A stretch of 64,000 nt of DNA from Xanthomonas sp. SI. GTDB taxonomy: Bacteria > Pseudomonadota > Gammaproteobacteria > Xanthomonadales > Xanthomonadaceae. Positions 27,904-39,820 of this stretch are shown piece by piece; the first letter of the stretch is position 1, and each line of letters opens with the position of its first letter. Under the pieces are notes generated by a model. It was not told the DNA's origin and did no database searches. It saw only the letters and a list, made by a program, of their open reading frames with translations. The position numbers and the translations under genes are program-made. The DNA is taken from the NCBI RefSeq assembly GCF_014236855.1, contig NZ_CP051261.1:3162001-3226000 (forward strand). Direction: 5' to 3'.

Positions 27904-28134
27904 GACGGGGAGCAACAACGATGCTCGTTGGGAAAGCCAGAATTGTACCGGTGGCGCGTTCAACTACCTTGCTGCATGGCGCAAACCGGGCCGGGGAACG
28001 AAACGACACGCCATATCGGGCAAAGTCGCGCGCACCGCCGTCACGCTGTCCTAACTTCGTACGGCGGAGCGTCGCCGATGCCGCGGACTTGTCGCGATCG
28101 GCGCGCCGATGTCAAGGCTGTTCCAATTCTAAAC

Positions 28135-28150
28135 TGGACGGTATAGTCCA
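28135..28150. promoter_or_regulatory. Candidate TetR operator upstream of the efflux operon
   Basis: Inverted repeat TGGAC-N6-GTCCA (TGGACGGTATAGTCCA) ending 6 bases before the tetR ATG. The TATAGT inside it could be a -10 element, so a bound repressor would block transcription. Assignment to the adjacent TetR protein is inference from position and symmetry. Confidence 0.6.
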
Positions 28151-28156
28151 CATTCA

Positions 28157-28816
28157 ATGACCGCCTCCCCTGCCCCGTCCCGCCTGCCTCAGGCGCGCGA
28201 TCAGCGCGTGTACGCCGCCGTGCGCGAACTGTTGGCCGAAGCCGGCATGCGCCTGAGCATGGATGCGGTGGCCGCCCGCGCCGGCTGCTCCAAGCAGACC
28301 CTGTACAGCCGCTACCGCAGCAAGCAGGACTTGCTGCAGCGGGTGATGCAGGACCATACCGAACTGAGCGCCACGCACCTGGGTCCGGCGCAGGGCGAAC
28401 TGCGCGGCAGCCTGCTGCGCTTCGCCCGCGAGTACCTGGAGCAGCTGTCCGAGCCGAGCGTGCTGCAGAGCTGCCAGCTGATCGCGGCCGAATCGCGGCA
28501 TTTCCCCGAGCAGGTCCGCGCGCTGTTCCGCGACAGCGCCGAGGCGCTGATGCAGCGCCTGAGCGAGCGCCTGCAACTGGCGGTGGCCGCCGGCCAGCTG
28601 CGCCATGACGATCCGCACTTCATGGCCGAACTGCTGTTGAGCATGATCGTCGGGATGGATTTCGAGCGCCAACGCTTCCATACCGCCCATCGCAGCGACG
28701 CCGCCGCGCAGCGCGCCTGGGCCGAATTCGCCGTCGACGGTTTCCTGCGCGCGTTCGCCGCGCCCCCTGCCCCTTCCCTTTCGTTTTCGACACCAGACCG
28801 GAGTACCACCCGATGA
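28157..28816 (+). CDS. TetR-family regulator of the adjacent RND pump
   Basis: 219 residues. The N-terminal helix-turn-helix (about 18-60) reads VYAAVRELLAEAGMRLSMDAVAARAGCSKQTLYSRYRSKQDLL, a textbook TetR domain; the C-terminal ligand domain contains FAREYLEQLSEPSVLQSCQLIAAE, like TetR regulators of AcrAB-type pumps. It is the first gene of the operon and overlaps the adaptor gene as ATGA (28813-28816), so it likely represses itself and the pump until a drug or plant compound binds. The palindrome just upstream of its start is the candidate operator. Confidence 0.92.
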   Translation: MTASPAPSRLPQARDQRVYAAVRELLAEAGMRLSMDAVAARAGCSKQTLYSRYRSKQDLLQRVMQDHTELSATHLGPAQGELRGSLLRFAREYLEQLSEPSVLQSCQLIAAESRHFPEQVRALFRDSAEALMQRLSERLQLAVAAGQLRHDDPHFMAELLLSMIVGMDFERQRFHTAHRSDAAAQRAWAEFAVDGFLRAFAAPPAPSLSFSTPDRSTTR

Positions 28817-30090
28817 CCTCCCCGTTGCGTTCTCTCGCCCTGGCCTGCGCCGTCGTGGTGGTGTTGGCGTCCTGCAAGAAACAAGAAGAACAGCAGGCCA
28901 TGCCGCCGCCGGAAGTGGGCGTGTTGGAAGCCAAGCCGCAGACGCTGCCGTTGCAGCGCGACATGGTCGGGCGCCTGTCCGCCTACCGCAGCGCCGACGT
29001 GCGCGCCCGCGTGGCCGGGGTGCTGGAAAAGCGCCTGTACACCGAAGGCACCGACGTGAAGGAAGGCCAGCCGCTGTTCCAGATCGATCCGGCGCCGCTG
29101 CGCGCCTCGCTGGCGTCGGCGCAGGGCCAGCTGGCCGCGGCCGAGGCCACCTACGCCAACGCCAAGGTCGCCGCCACCCGCGCGCGCAGCCTGGCGCCGC
29201 AGGCCTACGTGTCCAAGTCCGACCTGGACACCGCCGAGGCCACCGAACGCACCTCGGCCGCGTCGGTGCAGCAGGCGCGCGCCGCGGTGGACACCGCACG
29301 CATCAACCTGGGCTACGCCACCGTCACCGCGCCGATCGCCGGCCGCGCCGGCAAGCAGCAGGTCACCGAAGGCGCGCTGGTCGGCCAGGGCGACACCACC
29401 CTGCTGACCACGATCGACCAGCTCGACCCGCTGTACGTGAACTTCTCGATGAGTTCGGACGAACTGGCGCAGCTGCGCCAGGCGCAGACCCAGGGCAACG
29501 TGGCGCTGAACGACGAGGGCAAGTCGACCGTGCAGGTCAAGCTCGGCGACGGCAGCGTCTATGCCCAGTCCGGCACGCTGGACTTCTCCGATACCGCGGT
29601 CGATCCGAGCACCGGCTCGGTGACCCTGCGCGCCCTGCTGCCCAATCCGGACCGGGTGCTGCTGCCCGGCGCGTTCGTCAGCTTCGCCGCCAACCTGGGC
29701 CAGCGCAACAACGCCTACCTGATCCCGCAGGAAGCGATCCAGCGCGACGCCAAGGGCGCCTATGCGCTGGTGGTCGGCAAGGACGGCAAGGTGCTGCGCA
29801 AGGACGTGGTCACGGTCGGCCAGCAGGAAGGCAAGTGGATCGTCGGTTCCGGCCTGGCCGCCGGCGACCAGGTCATCGTCTCCGGCCTGCAGAAGGCCAA
29901 GGAAGGCGCGCCGGCCAAGGCCACGCCGTGGACCCCGGGCGCTCCGAGCCAGGCCCCGGGCGGCGCCGCGCCGCAGGGCCAGGCGCCCGCTGGCGCCGCG
30001 CCGCAGGACAAGGCCGCCGGCCAACCGCAGGGCGCAGCGAGCGGCGACACGCCGGCCGCCGCGGCCGATTCCAAGCCCGAGCAGCAGTAA
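28813..30090 (+). CDS. RND efflux periplasmic adaptor lipoprotein
   Basis: 425-residue membrane-fusion protein (AcrA/MexA type). A lipoprotein signal ends at the lipobox LASC with lipidated C21. Then come the beta-barrel/lipoyl halves and coiled-coil hairpin: RARVAGVLEKRLYTEGTDVKEGQPLFQIDPAPLRA (about 65-100), Ala-rich helices (about 100-165), and TVTAPIAGRAGKQQVTEGALV (about 175). The last about 60 residues are a Pro/Gly/Ala/Gln-rich tail after the membrane-proximal domain, longer than in AcrA and probably disordered. It pairs with the pump encoded 12 bp downstream; no outer-membrane channel gene is present. Confidence 0.94.
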   Translation: MTSPLRSLALACAVVVVLASCKKQEEQQAMPPPEVGVLEAKPQTLPLQRDMVGRLSAYRSADVRARVAGVLEKRLYTEGTDVKEGQPLFQIDPAPLRASLASAQGQLAAAEATYANAKVAATRARSLAPQAYVSKSDLDTAEATERTSAASVQQARAAVDTARINLGYATVTAPIAGRAGKQQVTEGALVGQGDTTLLTTIDQLDPLYVNFSMSSDELAQLRQAQTQGNVALNDEGKSTVQVKLGDGSVYAQSGTLDFSDTAVDPSTGSVTLRALLPNPDRVLLPGAFVSFAANLGQRNNAYLIPQEAIQRDAKGAYALVVGKDGKVLRKDVVTVGQQEGKWIVGSGLAAGDQVIVSGLQKAKEGAPAKATPWTPGAPSQAPGGAAPQGQAPAGAAPQDKAAGQPQGAASGDTPAAAADSKPEQQ

Positions 30091-30102
30091 CGGACCCCCG
30101 CC

Positions 30103-33100
30103 ATGCCTAAGTTCTTCATCGAACACCCGGTCTTCGCCTGGGTGGTGGCGATCCTGATCTCGCTCAGCGGCGTGATCGCCATCCTCAACCTCGGCGTCGA
30201 ATCCTATCCCTCGATCGCGCCGCCGCAGGTCACCGTCACCGCGACCTACCCCGGCGCCAGCGCCGACACCACCGAGCGCTCGGTCACCCAGGTGATCGAG
30301 CAGCAGCTGACCGGCATCGATCACCTGCTGTACTTCAGCTCCTCGTCCTCCTCCAGCGGCACCGCCACCGTCACCCTGACCTTCGAGACCGGCACCAATG
30401 CCGACATCGCCCAGGTGCAGGTGCAGAACAAGGTGTCGCTGGCGACGCCGCGCCTGCCCTCGGAAGTGACCGCGCAGGGCGTGGTGGTGGCCAAGGCCAA
30501 CGCCGGCTTCCTCAGCGTGATCGCGCTGCGTTCGGACAACCCGTCGATCGACCGCAGCGCGCTCAACGACATCGTCGGCTCGCGCGTGCTGGAGCAGATC
30601 TCGCGCGTGCCCGGCGTCGGCAGCACCCAGCAGTTCGGCGCCGAATACGCGATGGACATCTGGCTGAACCCGGAAAAGCTGCAGGGCTATCACCTGTCGC
30701 CGAGCCAGGTGTACAACGCGATCAGCGCGCAGAACGTGCAGTTCGCCGCCGGCTCGATCGGTTCGGATCCGGCCCCGTCCGGGCAGTCGTTCACCGCCAC
30801 GGTCACCGCCGAAGGCCGCTTCAGTTCGCCCGAGCAGTTCGAGAACATCATCCTGCGCGCGGACGGCAACGGCAGCGTGGTGCGCCTGAAGGACGTGGCG
30901 CGGGTCGCGTTCGGCCCGACCAGCTTCGGCTTCGACACCCAGTACAACGGTAAGCCGACCGGCGCGTTCGCGATCCAGCTGCTGCCCGGCGCCAATGCGC
31001 TGAGCGTGTCCGAGGCGGTCAAGGCCAAGATGGACGAGCTGCAGCCGAGCTTCCCGCAGGGCGTGAGCTGGTTCACCCCGTACGAAAGCACCACCTTCGT
31101 GCGCATCTCGATCGAGGAAGTGGTTAAGACCCTGGCCGAAGCGATCGTGCTGGTGTTCCTGGTGATGCTGGTGTTCCTGCAGAACTTCCGCGCCACCATC
31201 ATCCCTACCCTGGTGATCCCGGTGGCGCTGCTGGGCACCTTCCTGGGCATGTGGGTGATCGGCTTCACCATCAACCAGCTGACCCTGTTCGCGATGGTGC
31301 TGGCGATCGGCATCGTGGTCGACGATGCGATCGTGGTGATCGAGAACGTCGAACGCATCATGTCCGAAGAGCACCTGGCGCCGAAGGCGGCCACGCAGAA
31401 GGCGATGACCCAGATCACCGGCGCGGTGGTGGCGATCACCGTGGTGCTGGCGGCGGTGTTCATCCCCTCGGCGATGCAGCCCGGCGCGGCCGGCGCGATC
31501 TACAAGCAGTTCGCGATCACCATCGCCATGGCGATGGGGTTCTCGGCGTTCCTGGCGCTGAGCTTTACTCCGGCGTTGTGCGCGGCGTTCCTGAAGGCCA
31601 CCCACAACGAGAACCCGAACTGGGTGTACCGCAACTTCAACAAGTACTACGACAAGCTGGCCAACCGCTACGTCGGCGCGGTCGGCGGCACCATTCGCCG
31701 CGCGCCGCGCTGGATGGCGGTGTTCGCGTTGCTGGTGGTGCTGTGCGGCTTCCTGTTCACGCGCATGCCCGGCAGCTTCCTGCCCGAGGAAGACCAGGGC
31801 TTCGCGCTGGCGATCGTGCAGTTGCCGCCGGGCGCCACGGTCGGCCGCACCAACGAGGTGTTCGCGCAGATGCGCGGCGTGCTGCAGCAGCAGCCGGCCG
31901 TGGAAGGCATGCTGCAGGTGGCCGGCTTCAGCTTCCTGGGCCGCGGCGAGAACGTCGGCATGGGCTTCATCCGGCTCAAGCCGTGGGCCGACCGCGACGT
32001 CACCGCCACCGACCTGATCCAGCAGTTGAACGGGATGTTCTACGGCATCAAGGGCGCGCAGATCTTCGTGGTCAACCTGCCCACGGTGAACGGGCTGGGC
32101 CAGTTCGGCGGCTTCGACATGTGGCTGCAGGACCGCACCGGCGCCGGCGAGGAGGCGCTGACCCAGGCGCGCAACATCCTGCTCGGCAAGGCCGCCGCGC
32201 GCCAGGATGCGCTGGCCGGGGTACGCCCCAACGGCCTGGAGAACGCGCCGCAGCTGCAGCTGAGCGTGGACCGGGTGCAGGCGCAGTCGATGGGCCTGTC
32301 GGTCAGCGACATCTACCAGTCGATCCAGATGATGCTGGCGCCGGTGTACGTCAACGACTTCTTCTACGAAGGCCGCATCAAGCGCGTCAACATGCAGGCC
32401 GACGCGCCGTTCCGCACCGGCCCGGAGTCGCTGCGCAACTTCTACGTGCCCAGCAGCAGCGCCACCGACAGCGACGGCCTGCCGCAGATGATCCCGTTGA
32501 GCACGGTGGTGAAGTCGAACTGGATCTACAGCTCGCCGTCGCTGAGCCGCTACAACGGCTACTCGGCGGTCAACGTGGTCGGCAACCCGGCCCCGGGCGG
32601 CAGTTCCGGCCAGGCGATGAGCGCGATGGAGGAGATCGTCAACAACGACCTGCCGCCGGGCTTCGGCTTCGACTGGAGCGGCATGTCGTACCAGGAGATC
32701 ATCGCCGGCAACAGCGCCACGCTGCTGCTGGTGCTGTCGATCGTGGTGGTGTTCCTGTGCCTGGCGGCGCTGTACGAGAGCTGGTCGATCCCGGTCTCGG
32801 TATTGCTGGTGGTGCCGATCGGCGTGCTCGGCGCGATCACCTTCTCGCTGCTGCGCGGCCTGCCGAACGATATCTACTTCAAGATCGGCATGATCACGGT
32901 GATCGGCCTGGCGGCGAAGAACGCGATCCTGATCGTGGAGTTCGCGGTGGAGCAGCGCGCGGCGGGCAAGACCCTGCGCGAAGCGGCCACCGAGGCGGCG
33001 CACCTGCGCTTCCGTCCGATCCTGATGACCTCGTTCGCGTTCATCCTCGGCGTGCTGCCGATGGCGATCTCCACCGGCGCCGGCGCCAACGCGCGCCACT

Positions 33101-33276
33101 CGATCGGCACCGGCGTGATCGGCGGCATGGTGTTCGCCACCCTGCTCGGCGTGCTGTTCATCCCGCTGTTCTTCGTGGTGGTGCGGCGCATGCTCGGCGA
33201 CAAGCTGGACGAGCCGTCGAAGGAATACGTGGCGATCCAGCAGGAAGGGCAGAACCGGAACCAGCCGGACAGGTGA
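30103..33276 (+). CDS. RND multidrug efflux transporter, HAE1 (AcrB/MexB) type
   Basis: 1057 residues, twelve-helix inner-membrane pump that exchanges drugs for protons. Starts MPKFFIEHPVFAWVVAILI, the canonical AcrB opening. The proton-relay aspartates are D407 and D408 in GIVVDDAIVVIENVER, the same numbering as AcrB. Two large periplasmic loops follow TM1 and TM7 (after GFLFTRMPGSFLPEEDQG). Ends in a hydrophilic tail. With the adaptor it forms two of the three parts of an efflux system; the outer-membrane protein must come from elsewhere. Substrates cannot be read from sequence. Confidence 0.96.
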   Translation: MPKFFIEHPVFAWVVAILISLSGVIAILNLGVESYPSIAPPQVTVTATYPGASADTTERSVTQVIEQQLTGIDHLLYFSSSSSSSGTATVTLTFETGTNADIAQVQVQNKVSLATPRLPSEVTAQGVVVAKANAGFLSVIALRSDNPSIDRSALNDIVGSRVLEQISRVPGVGSTQQFGAEYAMDIWLNPEKLQGYHLSPSQVYNAISAQNVQFAAGSIGSDPAPSGQSFTATVTAEGRFSSPEQFENIILRADGNGSVVRLKDVARVAFGPTSFGFDTQYNGKPTGAFAIQLLPGANALSVSEAVKAKMDELQPSFPQGVSWFTPYESTTFVRISIEEVVKTLAEAIVLVFLVMLVFLQNFRATIIPTLVIPVALLGTFLGMWVIGFTINQLTLFAMVLAIGIVVDDAIVVIENVERIMSEEHLAPKAATQKAMTQITGAVVAITVVLAAVFIPSAMQPGAAGAIYKQFAITIAMAMGFSAFLALSFTPALCAAFLKATHNENPNWVYRNFNKYYDKLANRYVGAVGGTIRRAPRWMAVFALLVVLCGFLFTRMPGSFLPEEDQGFALAIVQLPPGATVGRTNEVFAQMRGVLQQQPAVEGMLQVAGFSFLGRGENVGMGFIRLKPWADRDVTATDLIQQLNGMFYGIKGAQIFVVNLPTVNGLGQFGGFDMWLQDRTGAGEEALTQARNILLGKAAARQDALAGVRPNGLENAPQLQLSVDRVQAQSMGLSVSDIYQSIQMMLAPVYVNDFFYEGRIKRVNMQADAPFRTGPESLRNFYVPSSSATDSDGLPQMIPLSTVVKSNWIYSSPSLSRYNGYSAVNVVGNPAPGGSSGQAMSAMEEIVNNDLPPGFGFDWSGMSYQEIIAGNSATLLLVLSIVVVFLCLAALYESWSIPVSVLLVVPIGVLGAITFSLLRGLPNDIYFKIGMITVIGLAAKNAILIVEFAVEQRAAGKTLREAATEAAHLRFRPILMTSFAFILGVLPMAISTGAGANARHSIGTGVIGGMVFATLLGVLFIPLFFVVVRRMLGDKLDEPSKEYVAIQQEGQNRNQPDR

Positions 33277-33282
33277 GGAGCC

Positions 33283-33310
33283 GGGATTGGGGAGTGGGGA
33301 TTCGGGATTG
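33283..33310 (+). repeat. Family C G-run repeat (potential G-quadruplex) after the pump gene
   Basis: Four runs of three or four G separated by 3-4 bases (GGGATTGGGG, AGTGGGG, ATTCGGG) starting 7 bases after the pump stop codon. That spacing fits the canonical quadruplex pattern. A C-rich counterpart (AATCCCCAATCCC...) lies at about 33550-33578 next to the acyl-CoA dehydrogenase stop, so the two are inverted copies flanking the terminator region. Confidence 0.7.
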
Positions 33311-33348
33311 GATCTCCACGCCTTGCACACCCCGCGCTTCATCGCTAC

Positions 33349-33376
33349 AAAAAAGCGGCCGCAAGGCCGCTTTTTT
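33349..33376. terminator. Strong Rho-independent terminator for the efflux operon
   Basis: AAAAAA-GCGGCC-GCAA-GGCCGC-TTTTTT: a 6-bp GC stem extended by A-T pairs, a 4-base loop and six T. It lies about 75 bp after the pump gene and works in principle on both strands. Confidence 0.93.
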
Positions 33377-33493
33377 GTTGGTCGGATTTCGGCAGGACGG
33401 TTCGGGGCGCGAGCCTCTAGTGAAAAGCCTTGGCGACGTCACAGGGCTTCCACCCCGATGCACTCCGGTTGGAACCCACCATTATCCTCCCGC

Positions 33494-33520
33494 AAAAAAA
33501 GCGGCCTTGCGGCCGCTTCT
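33494..33520 (-). terminator. Rho-independent terminator for the acyl-CoA dehydrogenase gene
   Basis: AAAAAAA-GCGGCC-TTGC-GGCCGC with the poly-A on the plus strand, hence poly-U in the minus-strand RNA after the stem. It lies 62 bp beyond the dehydrogenase stop. The stem is the same GCGGCC/GGCCGC as in the terminator at 33349, so the two probably arose by duplication. Confidence 0.85.
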
Positions 33521-33581
33521 TCGTGTTCCTCACCGGATCAGGAACTGGCGAATCCCCAATCCCGAATCCCCAATCCCGGCC

Positions 33582-34730
33582 TCAGCGCAACCCGGTCTCG
33601 TTGCGGGCAATCACCAAGCGCTGGATTTCAGACGTGCCTTCGTAGATCTCGGTAATCTTGGCATCGCGGAAATAGCGCTCCAGCGGCATTTCCTTCGAGT
33701 AGCCCATGCCGCCATGGATCTGCACCGCCTGGTGGGTGATCCACATCGCCGCTTCGGACGCGGTCAGCTTGGCCACCGAGGCCTCGGTGGTGAAGCGCTG
33801 GCCCTGCCCCTTCACCCATGCCGCGCGCAGCGTCAGCAACAGCGACGCGTCGAGCTTGCACTTCATGTCGGCGATCTTGGCCTGGGTCATCTGGAACGCG
33901 CCGATCGGCGAGCCGAACGCCTTGCGCTCCTTCACGTAGTCCAGGGTGGCCTGGTAGGCGGCGCGGGCGATGCCGATCGCCTGCGAGGCGATGCCGATGC
34001 GGCCGGCGTCGAGCACGCTCATCGCGATCTTGAAGCCCTCGCCCGGCGCGCCCAGCACCTCGTCCGGGGTCGCGACGTAATCCTGGAACTCGATCTCGCA
34101 GGTGGCCGAAGCGCGGATGCCGAGCTTGGGCTCGGTCTTGCCACGATGGAAGCCGGGCTTGTCGGTGTCGATCACGAACGCGGTGATGCCGCGCGAACCC
34201 TGCTCCGGATCGGTGACCGCGAACAGCACGATGTACTTGGCGACCGGGCCGGAGGTGATCCAGCTCTTCTTGCCGTTGACCACGAAGCTACCGTCGTCCT
34301 GGCGCACCGCCCGGCACCGCATCGCGGTGGCGTCGGAGCCGGACTGCGGCTCGGTCAGCGCGAACGCGCCGATGTGGCTGCCGTCGGCGATCGCACGCAC
34401 GTACTTCTGCTTCTGCGCCTCGTTGCCGTTCTTCAGGATGCCGGCGCAGAACAGCGAGTTGTTGACCGACACGATGGTGGAATGGGCGGCGTCGCCGGCG
34501 GCGATCTCGACCATCGCCAGCACGTAGGCGATCGGGTCCATGCCGGCACCGCCGTACTCCTCCGGCACCTCGATGCCCATCAGGCCGTTCTCGCCGAGCA
34601 GGCGGATGTTCTCCAGCGGGAACTCGCCGGTGCGGTCGTGATGCTCGGCGCTCGGGGCGATCCGTTCCTGGGCGATGCGTCGCGCCACGTCCTGGATCAT
34701 CAATTGTTCTTCAGTAAAGCTGAAATCCAC
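33582..34730 (-). CDS. Acyl-CoA dehydrogenase
   Basis: 382-residue FAD flavoprotein that makes a trans-2 double bond in acyl-CoA. Conserved blocks are present in order: MGIEVPEEYGGAGMD (about 50), GAFALTEPQSGSDA (about 120-133, FAD/substrate contact), VNGKKSWITSG, RKAFGSPIGAFQ, and the catalytic glutamate in EIYEGTSEIQRLVIARN near the C-terminus. Chain-length preference is unknown, though the EGTSEIQ context is that of short/medium-chain enzymes. GTG 34730 is chosen as the start because it gives the standard (M)DFSFTEEQL opening and has a strong Shine-Dalgarno GGGAGGGG 6-8 bases upstream; the ATG at 34763 adds 11 unconserved residues. Divergent from the SahR-like gene. Confidence 0.93.
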   Translation of the reverse strand: MDFSFTEEQLMIQDVARRIAQERIAPSAEHHDRTGEFPLENIRLLGENGLMGIEVPEEYGGAGMDPIAYVLAMVEIAAGDAAHSTIVSVNNSLFCAGILKNGNEAQKQKYVRAIADGSHIGAFALTEPQSGSDATAMRCRAVRQDDGSFVVNGKKSWITSGPVAKYIVLFAVTDPEQGSRGITAFVIDTDKPGFHRGKTEPKLGIRASATCEIEFQDYVATPDEVLGAPGEGFKIAMSVLDAGRIGIASQAIGIARAAYQATLDYVKERKAFGSPIGAFQMTQAKIADMKCKLDASLLLTLRAAWVKGQGQRFTTEASVAKLTASEAAMWITHQAVQIHGGMGYSKEMPLERYFRDAKITEIYEGTSEIQRLVIARNETGLR

Positions 34731-34826
34731 GTAGAACCCCTCCCGGGCTGTCTGGTGCGCCATTGTAGCCACCCAGACCATACGCAGGCGTGTGCACGAC
34801 TTGACCCGATCGGCCCGCGGGACCAG

Positions 34827-34856
34827 AATATCTCTATATCGCGATAGGAAGATATT
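34827..34856. promoter_or_regulatory. 30-bp palindromic operator candidate at the sahR-like start
   Basis: A near-perfect palindrome: AATATCT at the left and AGATATT at the right end, with TATCGCGATA at the centre; 24 of 30 positions match the reverse complement. It ends on the base before the ATG and contains the likely ribosome-binding site (AGGAAGA), so a bound protein would block both the promoter region and leader. It is AT-rich in an otherwise very GC-rich region. Most likely the site of the SahR-like regulator encoded directly downstream (inference). Confidence 0.75.
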
Positions 34857-35840
34857 ATGGATCTGGAGGACTGGTCGACCCGGCTGAAGGTGTTCGCCGA
34901 TGCGACCCGGGTGCGCCTGCTGGCATTGCTGGAGCAGGAAGAGCTGACCGTAGCCGAGCTGTCGGCGATCACCCGGCTGGCGCAACCGCGCGTGTCCACC
35001 CACCTGGCCAAGCTGAAGGAGGCCGGGCTGGTGCGCGACCGCCGCGCCGGCGTGTCGGCCTACTACCGCTTCGACGAGGCGCAGCTGGACCCGGCGCAGC
35101 GCGCGCTGTGGCTGGCGCTGAGCACCGGCAGCGACGATCCGCTGCTGCGCCAGGACGCCGAGCGCGTGGCCGCGGTGCTGGCCAATCGCGCCGCCGACCA
35201 GAACTGGGCCGATTCGGTGGCCGGCGACATGGAACGCCACTACTCGCCCGGGCGCACCTGGGAAGCGCTGGCACGCACCGCGTTGCCGCTGCTGGAAACC
35301 GGCGATGTGCTCGACATCGCCTCCGGCGACGGCGTGCTGGCCGAACTGGTGGCCCCGCATGCGCGCCGCTACGTGTGCATCGACACCAGCGCACGGGTGG
35401 TGGCCGCGGCCAGCGAACGCCTGCGCCGCCTGAGCAACGTGGAAGTACGCGAAGGCGACATGCACGCGCTGCCGTTCGCCGATGCCAGCTTCGACCTGGT
35501 GGTGATGATGCACGCGCTGACCTACGCGGCCAAGCCGGCGCAGGCGGTGGCCGAGTCGGCGCGGGTGCTGCGCCCCGGCGGGCGCCTGCTGCTGTGCAGC
35601 CTCGCCCGCCACGAACACAAGGCCGCGGTGCAGGCCTACGGCCACGTCAACCTGGGCTTCGCCTCCAAGGAGCTGCGCAAGTTCGTCGACAAGGCCGGAC
35701 TGGACGTGTCCAGCCTGGAAACCGTGACCCGCGAAAAGCGGCCGCCGCACTTCGAGGTGATTTCGTTGATTGCGGTGAAGCCGGGATTCGGGAATGGGGA
35801 TTCGGAAATCGCAAAGGCAAAAGCAGGAGCAAGCGAATGA
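34857..35840 (+). CDS. sahR: ArsR-type regulator fused to a SAM-dependent methyltransferase-like domain (SahR-like)
   Basis: 327 residues. N-terminal winged helix (about 1-85): [56 protein letters not shown]-terminal class I methyltransferase fold (about 140-250): [17 protein letters not shown] for SAM or SAH binding, [23 protein letters not shown]. ArsR regulators of this build next to methionine genes are described in proteobacteria as SahR, sensing S-adenosylhomocysteine; this gene overlaps metH by ATGA, so the same role is likely, though untested here. The last about 15 residues ([18 protein letters not shown]) are encoded by a family C repeat and look like an acquired tail beyond the domain end ISLIAVKP. 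Confidence 0.85.
   Translation: MDLEDWSTRLKVFADATRVRLLALLEQEELTVAELSAITRLAQPRVSTHLAKLKEAGLVRDRRAGVSAYYRFDEAQLDPAQRALWLALSTGSDDPLLRQDAERVAAVLANRAADQNWADSVAGDMERHYSPGRTWEALARTALPLLETGDVLDIASGDGVLAELVAPHARRYVCIDTSARVVAAASERLRRLSNVEVREGDMHALPFADASFDLVVMMHALTYAAKPAQAVAESARVLRPGGRLLLCSLARHEHKAAVQAYGHVNLGFASKELRKFVDKAGLDVSSLETVTREKRPPHFEVISLIAVKPGFGNGDSEIAKAKAGASE
35789..35814 (+). repeat. Family C repeat inside the sahR-like 3' coding end
   Basis: CGGGATTCGGGAATGGGGAT with a following TCGG, the same GGGATT/GGGAAT units as in the intergenic copies, translated in frame as GFGNGDSE. It lies 25 bases before the stop codon. Confidence 0.8.
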
Positions 35841-36955
35841 GCATCTCTTACGGTTCTTCTCAGTCCCAGATTCCCTGGCTGCATCCGCAGCGCACGCAAA
35901 AGCTGTTGCAGGCGCTGTCCGAACGCATCCTGATCATCGATGGCGCGATGGGCACCATGATCCAGCGCCACGACCTGCAGGAGGCCGACTACCGCGGCGA
36001 GCGTTTCGCCGACGGCTACGACGGCGCGCACGTGCACGGACCCGGCTGCGACCACGCGCCGCAGGGCCATGATCTGAAGGGCAACAACGACCTGTTGCTG
36101 CTGTCGCGGCCGGAAGTCATCGCCGGCATCCATCGCGCCTATCTCGACGCCGGCGCCGACCTGCTGGAAACCAACACCTTCAACGCCACCTCGATCAGCC
36201 AGGCCGACTACCACCTGGAACACCTGGTCTACGAATTGAACAAGGCCGGCGCGCAGGTCGCGCGCGACTGCTGCGACGCGGTCGAGGCACTCACCCCGGA
36301 CAAGCCGCGCTTCGTCATCGGCGTGCTCGGCCCGACCAGCCGCACCGCCTCGATCAGCCCCGACGTCAACGATCCCGGCTTCCGCAACACCAGCTTCGAC
36401 GAGCTGCGCGGCACCTATCGCGAAGCGGTCGAAGGCCTGATCGACGGCGGCGCCGACACGCTGATGGTGGAAACCATCTTCGACACGCTCAACGCCAAGG
36501 CGGCGCTGTACGCGATCGAGGAAGTGTTCGACGCGCGCGGCGGGCGCCTGCCGGTGATGATCTCCGGCACCATCACCGACGCCTCCGGGCGCACCCTGTC
36601 CGGGCAGACCGCCGAAGCGTTCTACGCCTCGGTCGCGCACGGCCGGCCGCTGTCGGTGGGGCTGAACTGCGCGCTCGGCGCCAGCGACCTGCGCCCGCAC
36701 GTGGAGACCCTGGCGCGGATCGCCGACGGCTACGTCAGCGCGCACCCCAACGCCGGCCTGCCCAACGCCTTCGGCGAGTACGACGAGACCCCTGAGGAAA
36801 TGGCGGCGACGCTGAAGGAGTTCGCCGAATCCGGCCTGCTCAACCTGGTCGGCGGCTGCTGCGGCACCACCCCGGCGCATATCCAGGCGATCGCCGAGGC
36901 GGTGCGCGGGCTGCGTCCGCGCACGCCGCTGGCGGCGCAGGCACAGGCGGCCTGA
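35837..36955 (+). CDS. metH: Methionine synthase, homocysteine-binding subunit (split MetH, part 1)
   Basis: 372 residues corresponding to the N-terminal module of cobalamin-dependent methionine synthase, which binds homocysteine through zinc. The fold starts [24 protein letters not shown]; the zinc ligands are C278 in [10 protein letters not shown] and C341 and C342 in GGCCGTTP, matching the spacing of Escherichia coli MetH. The other modules are in the next gene, so the enzyme must work as two polypeptides. The start overlaps the sahR-like stop as ATGA (35837-35840), so regulator and enzyme are cotranscribed. Confidence 0.95.
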   Translation: MSISYGSSQSQIPWLHPQRTQKLLQALSERILIIDGAMGTMIQRHDLQEADYRGERFADGYDGAHVHGPGCDHAPQGHDLKGNNDLLLLSRPEVIAGIHRAYLDAGADLLETNTFNATSISQADYHLEHLVYELNKAGAQVARDCCDAVEALTPDKPRFVIGVLGPTSRTASISPDVNDPGFRNTSFDELRGTYREAVEGLIDGGADTLMVETIFDTLNAKAALYAIEEVFDARGGRLPVMISGTITDASGRTLSGQTAEAFYASVAHGRPLSVGLNCALGASDLRPHVETLARIADGYVSAHPNAGLPNAFGEYDETPEEMAATLKEFAESGLLNLVGGCCGTTPAHIQAIAEAVRGLRPRTPLAAQAQAA

Positions 36956-37072
36956 GATGCGCGCGCATTCCCTGCCCCTTTACGCATTCGCAGCGCAGGC
37001 GCGCCGCATAGCGTGCGCTGCGCCCGCCGGCCGCGCCTGCGCGCCCACTGCAACGATCCTGGAAGACTGACC

Positions 37073-39820
<2,748 letters not shown>

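Noticed and set aside
28312..33342. Very long open frame on the minus strand across the efflux operon
   Set aside because: Its product is His/Gln/Arg/Ala-rich low complexity with no domain; it is the antisense of recognised tetR, adaptor and pump genes and a product of high GC content.
36956..37072. Frameshift joining the two metH parts
   Set aside because: 117 bases with a stop at a domain boundary and a new ribosome-binding site before the second start; a two-gene arrangement explains it better.
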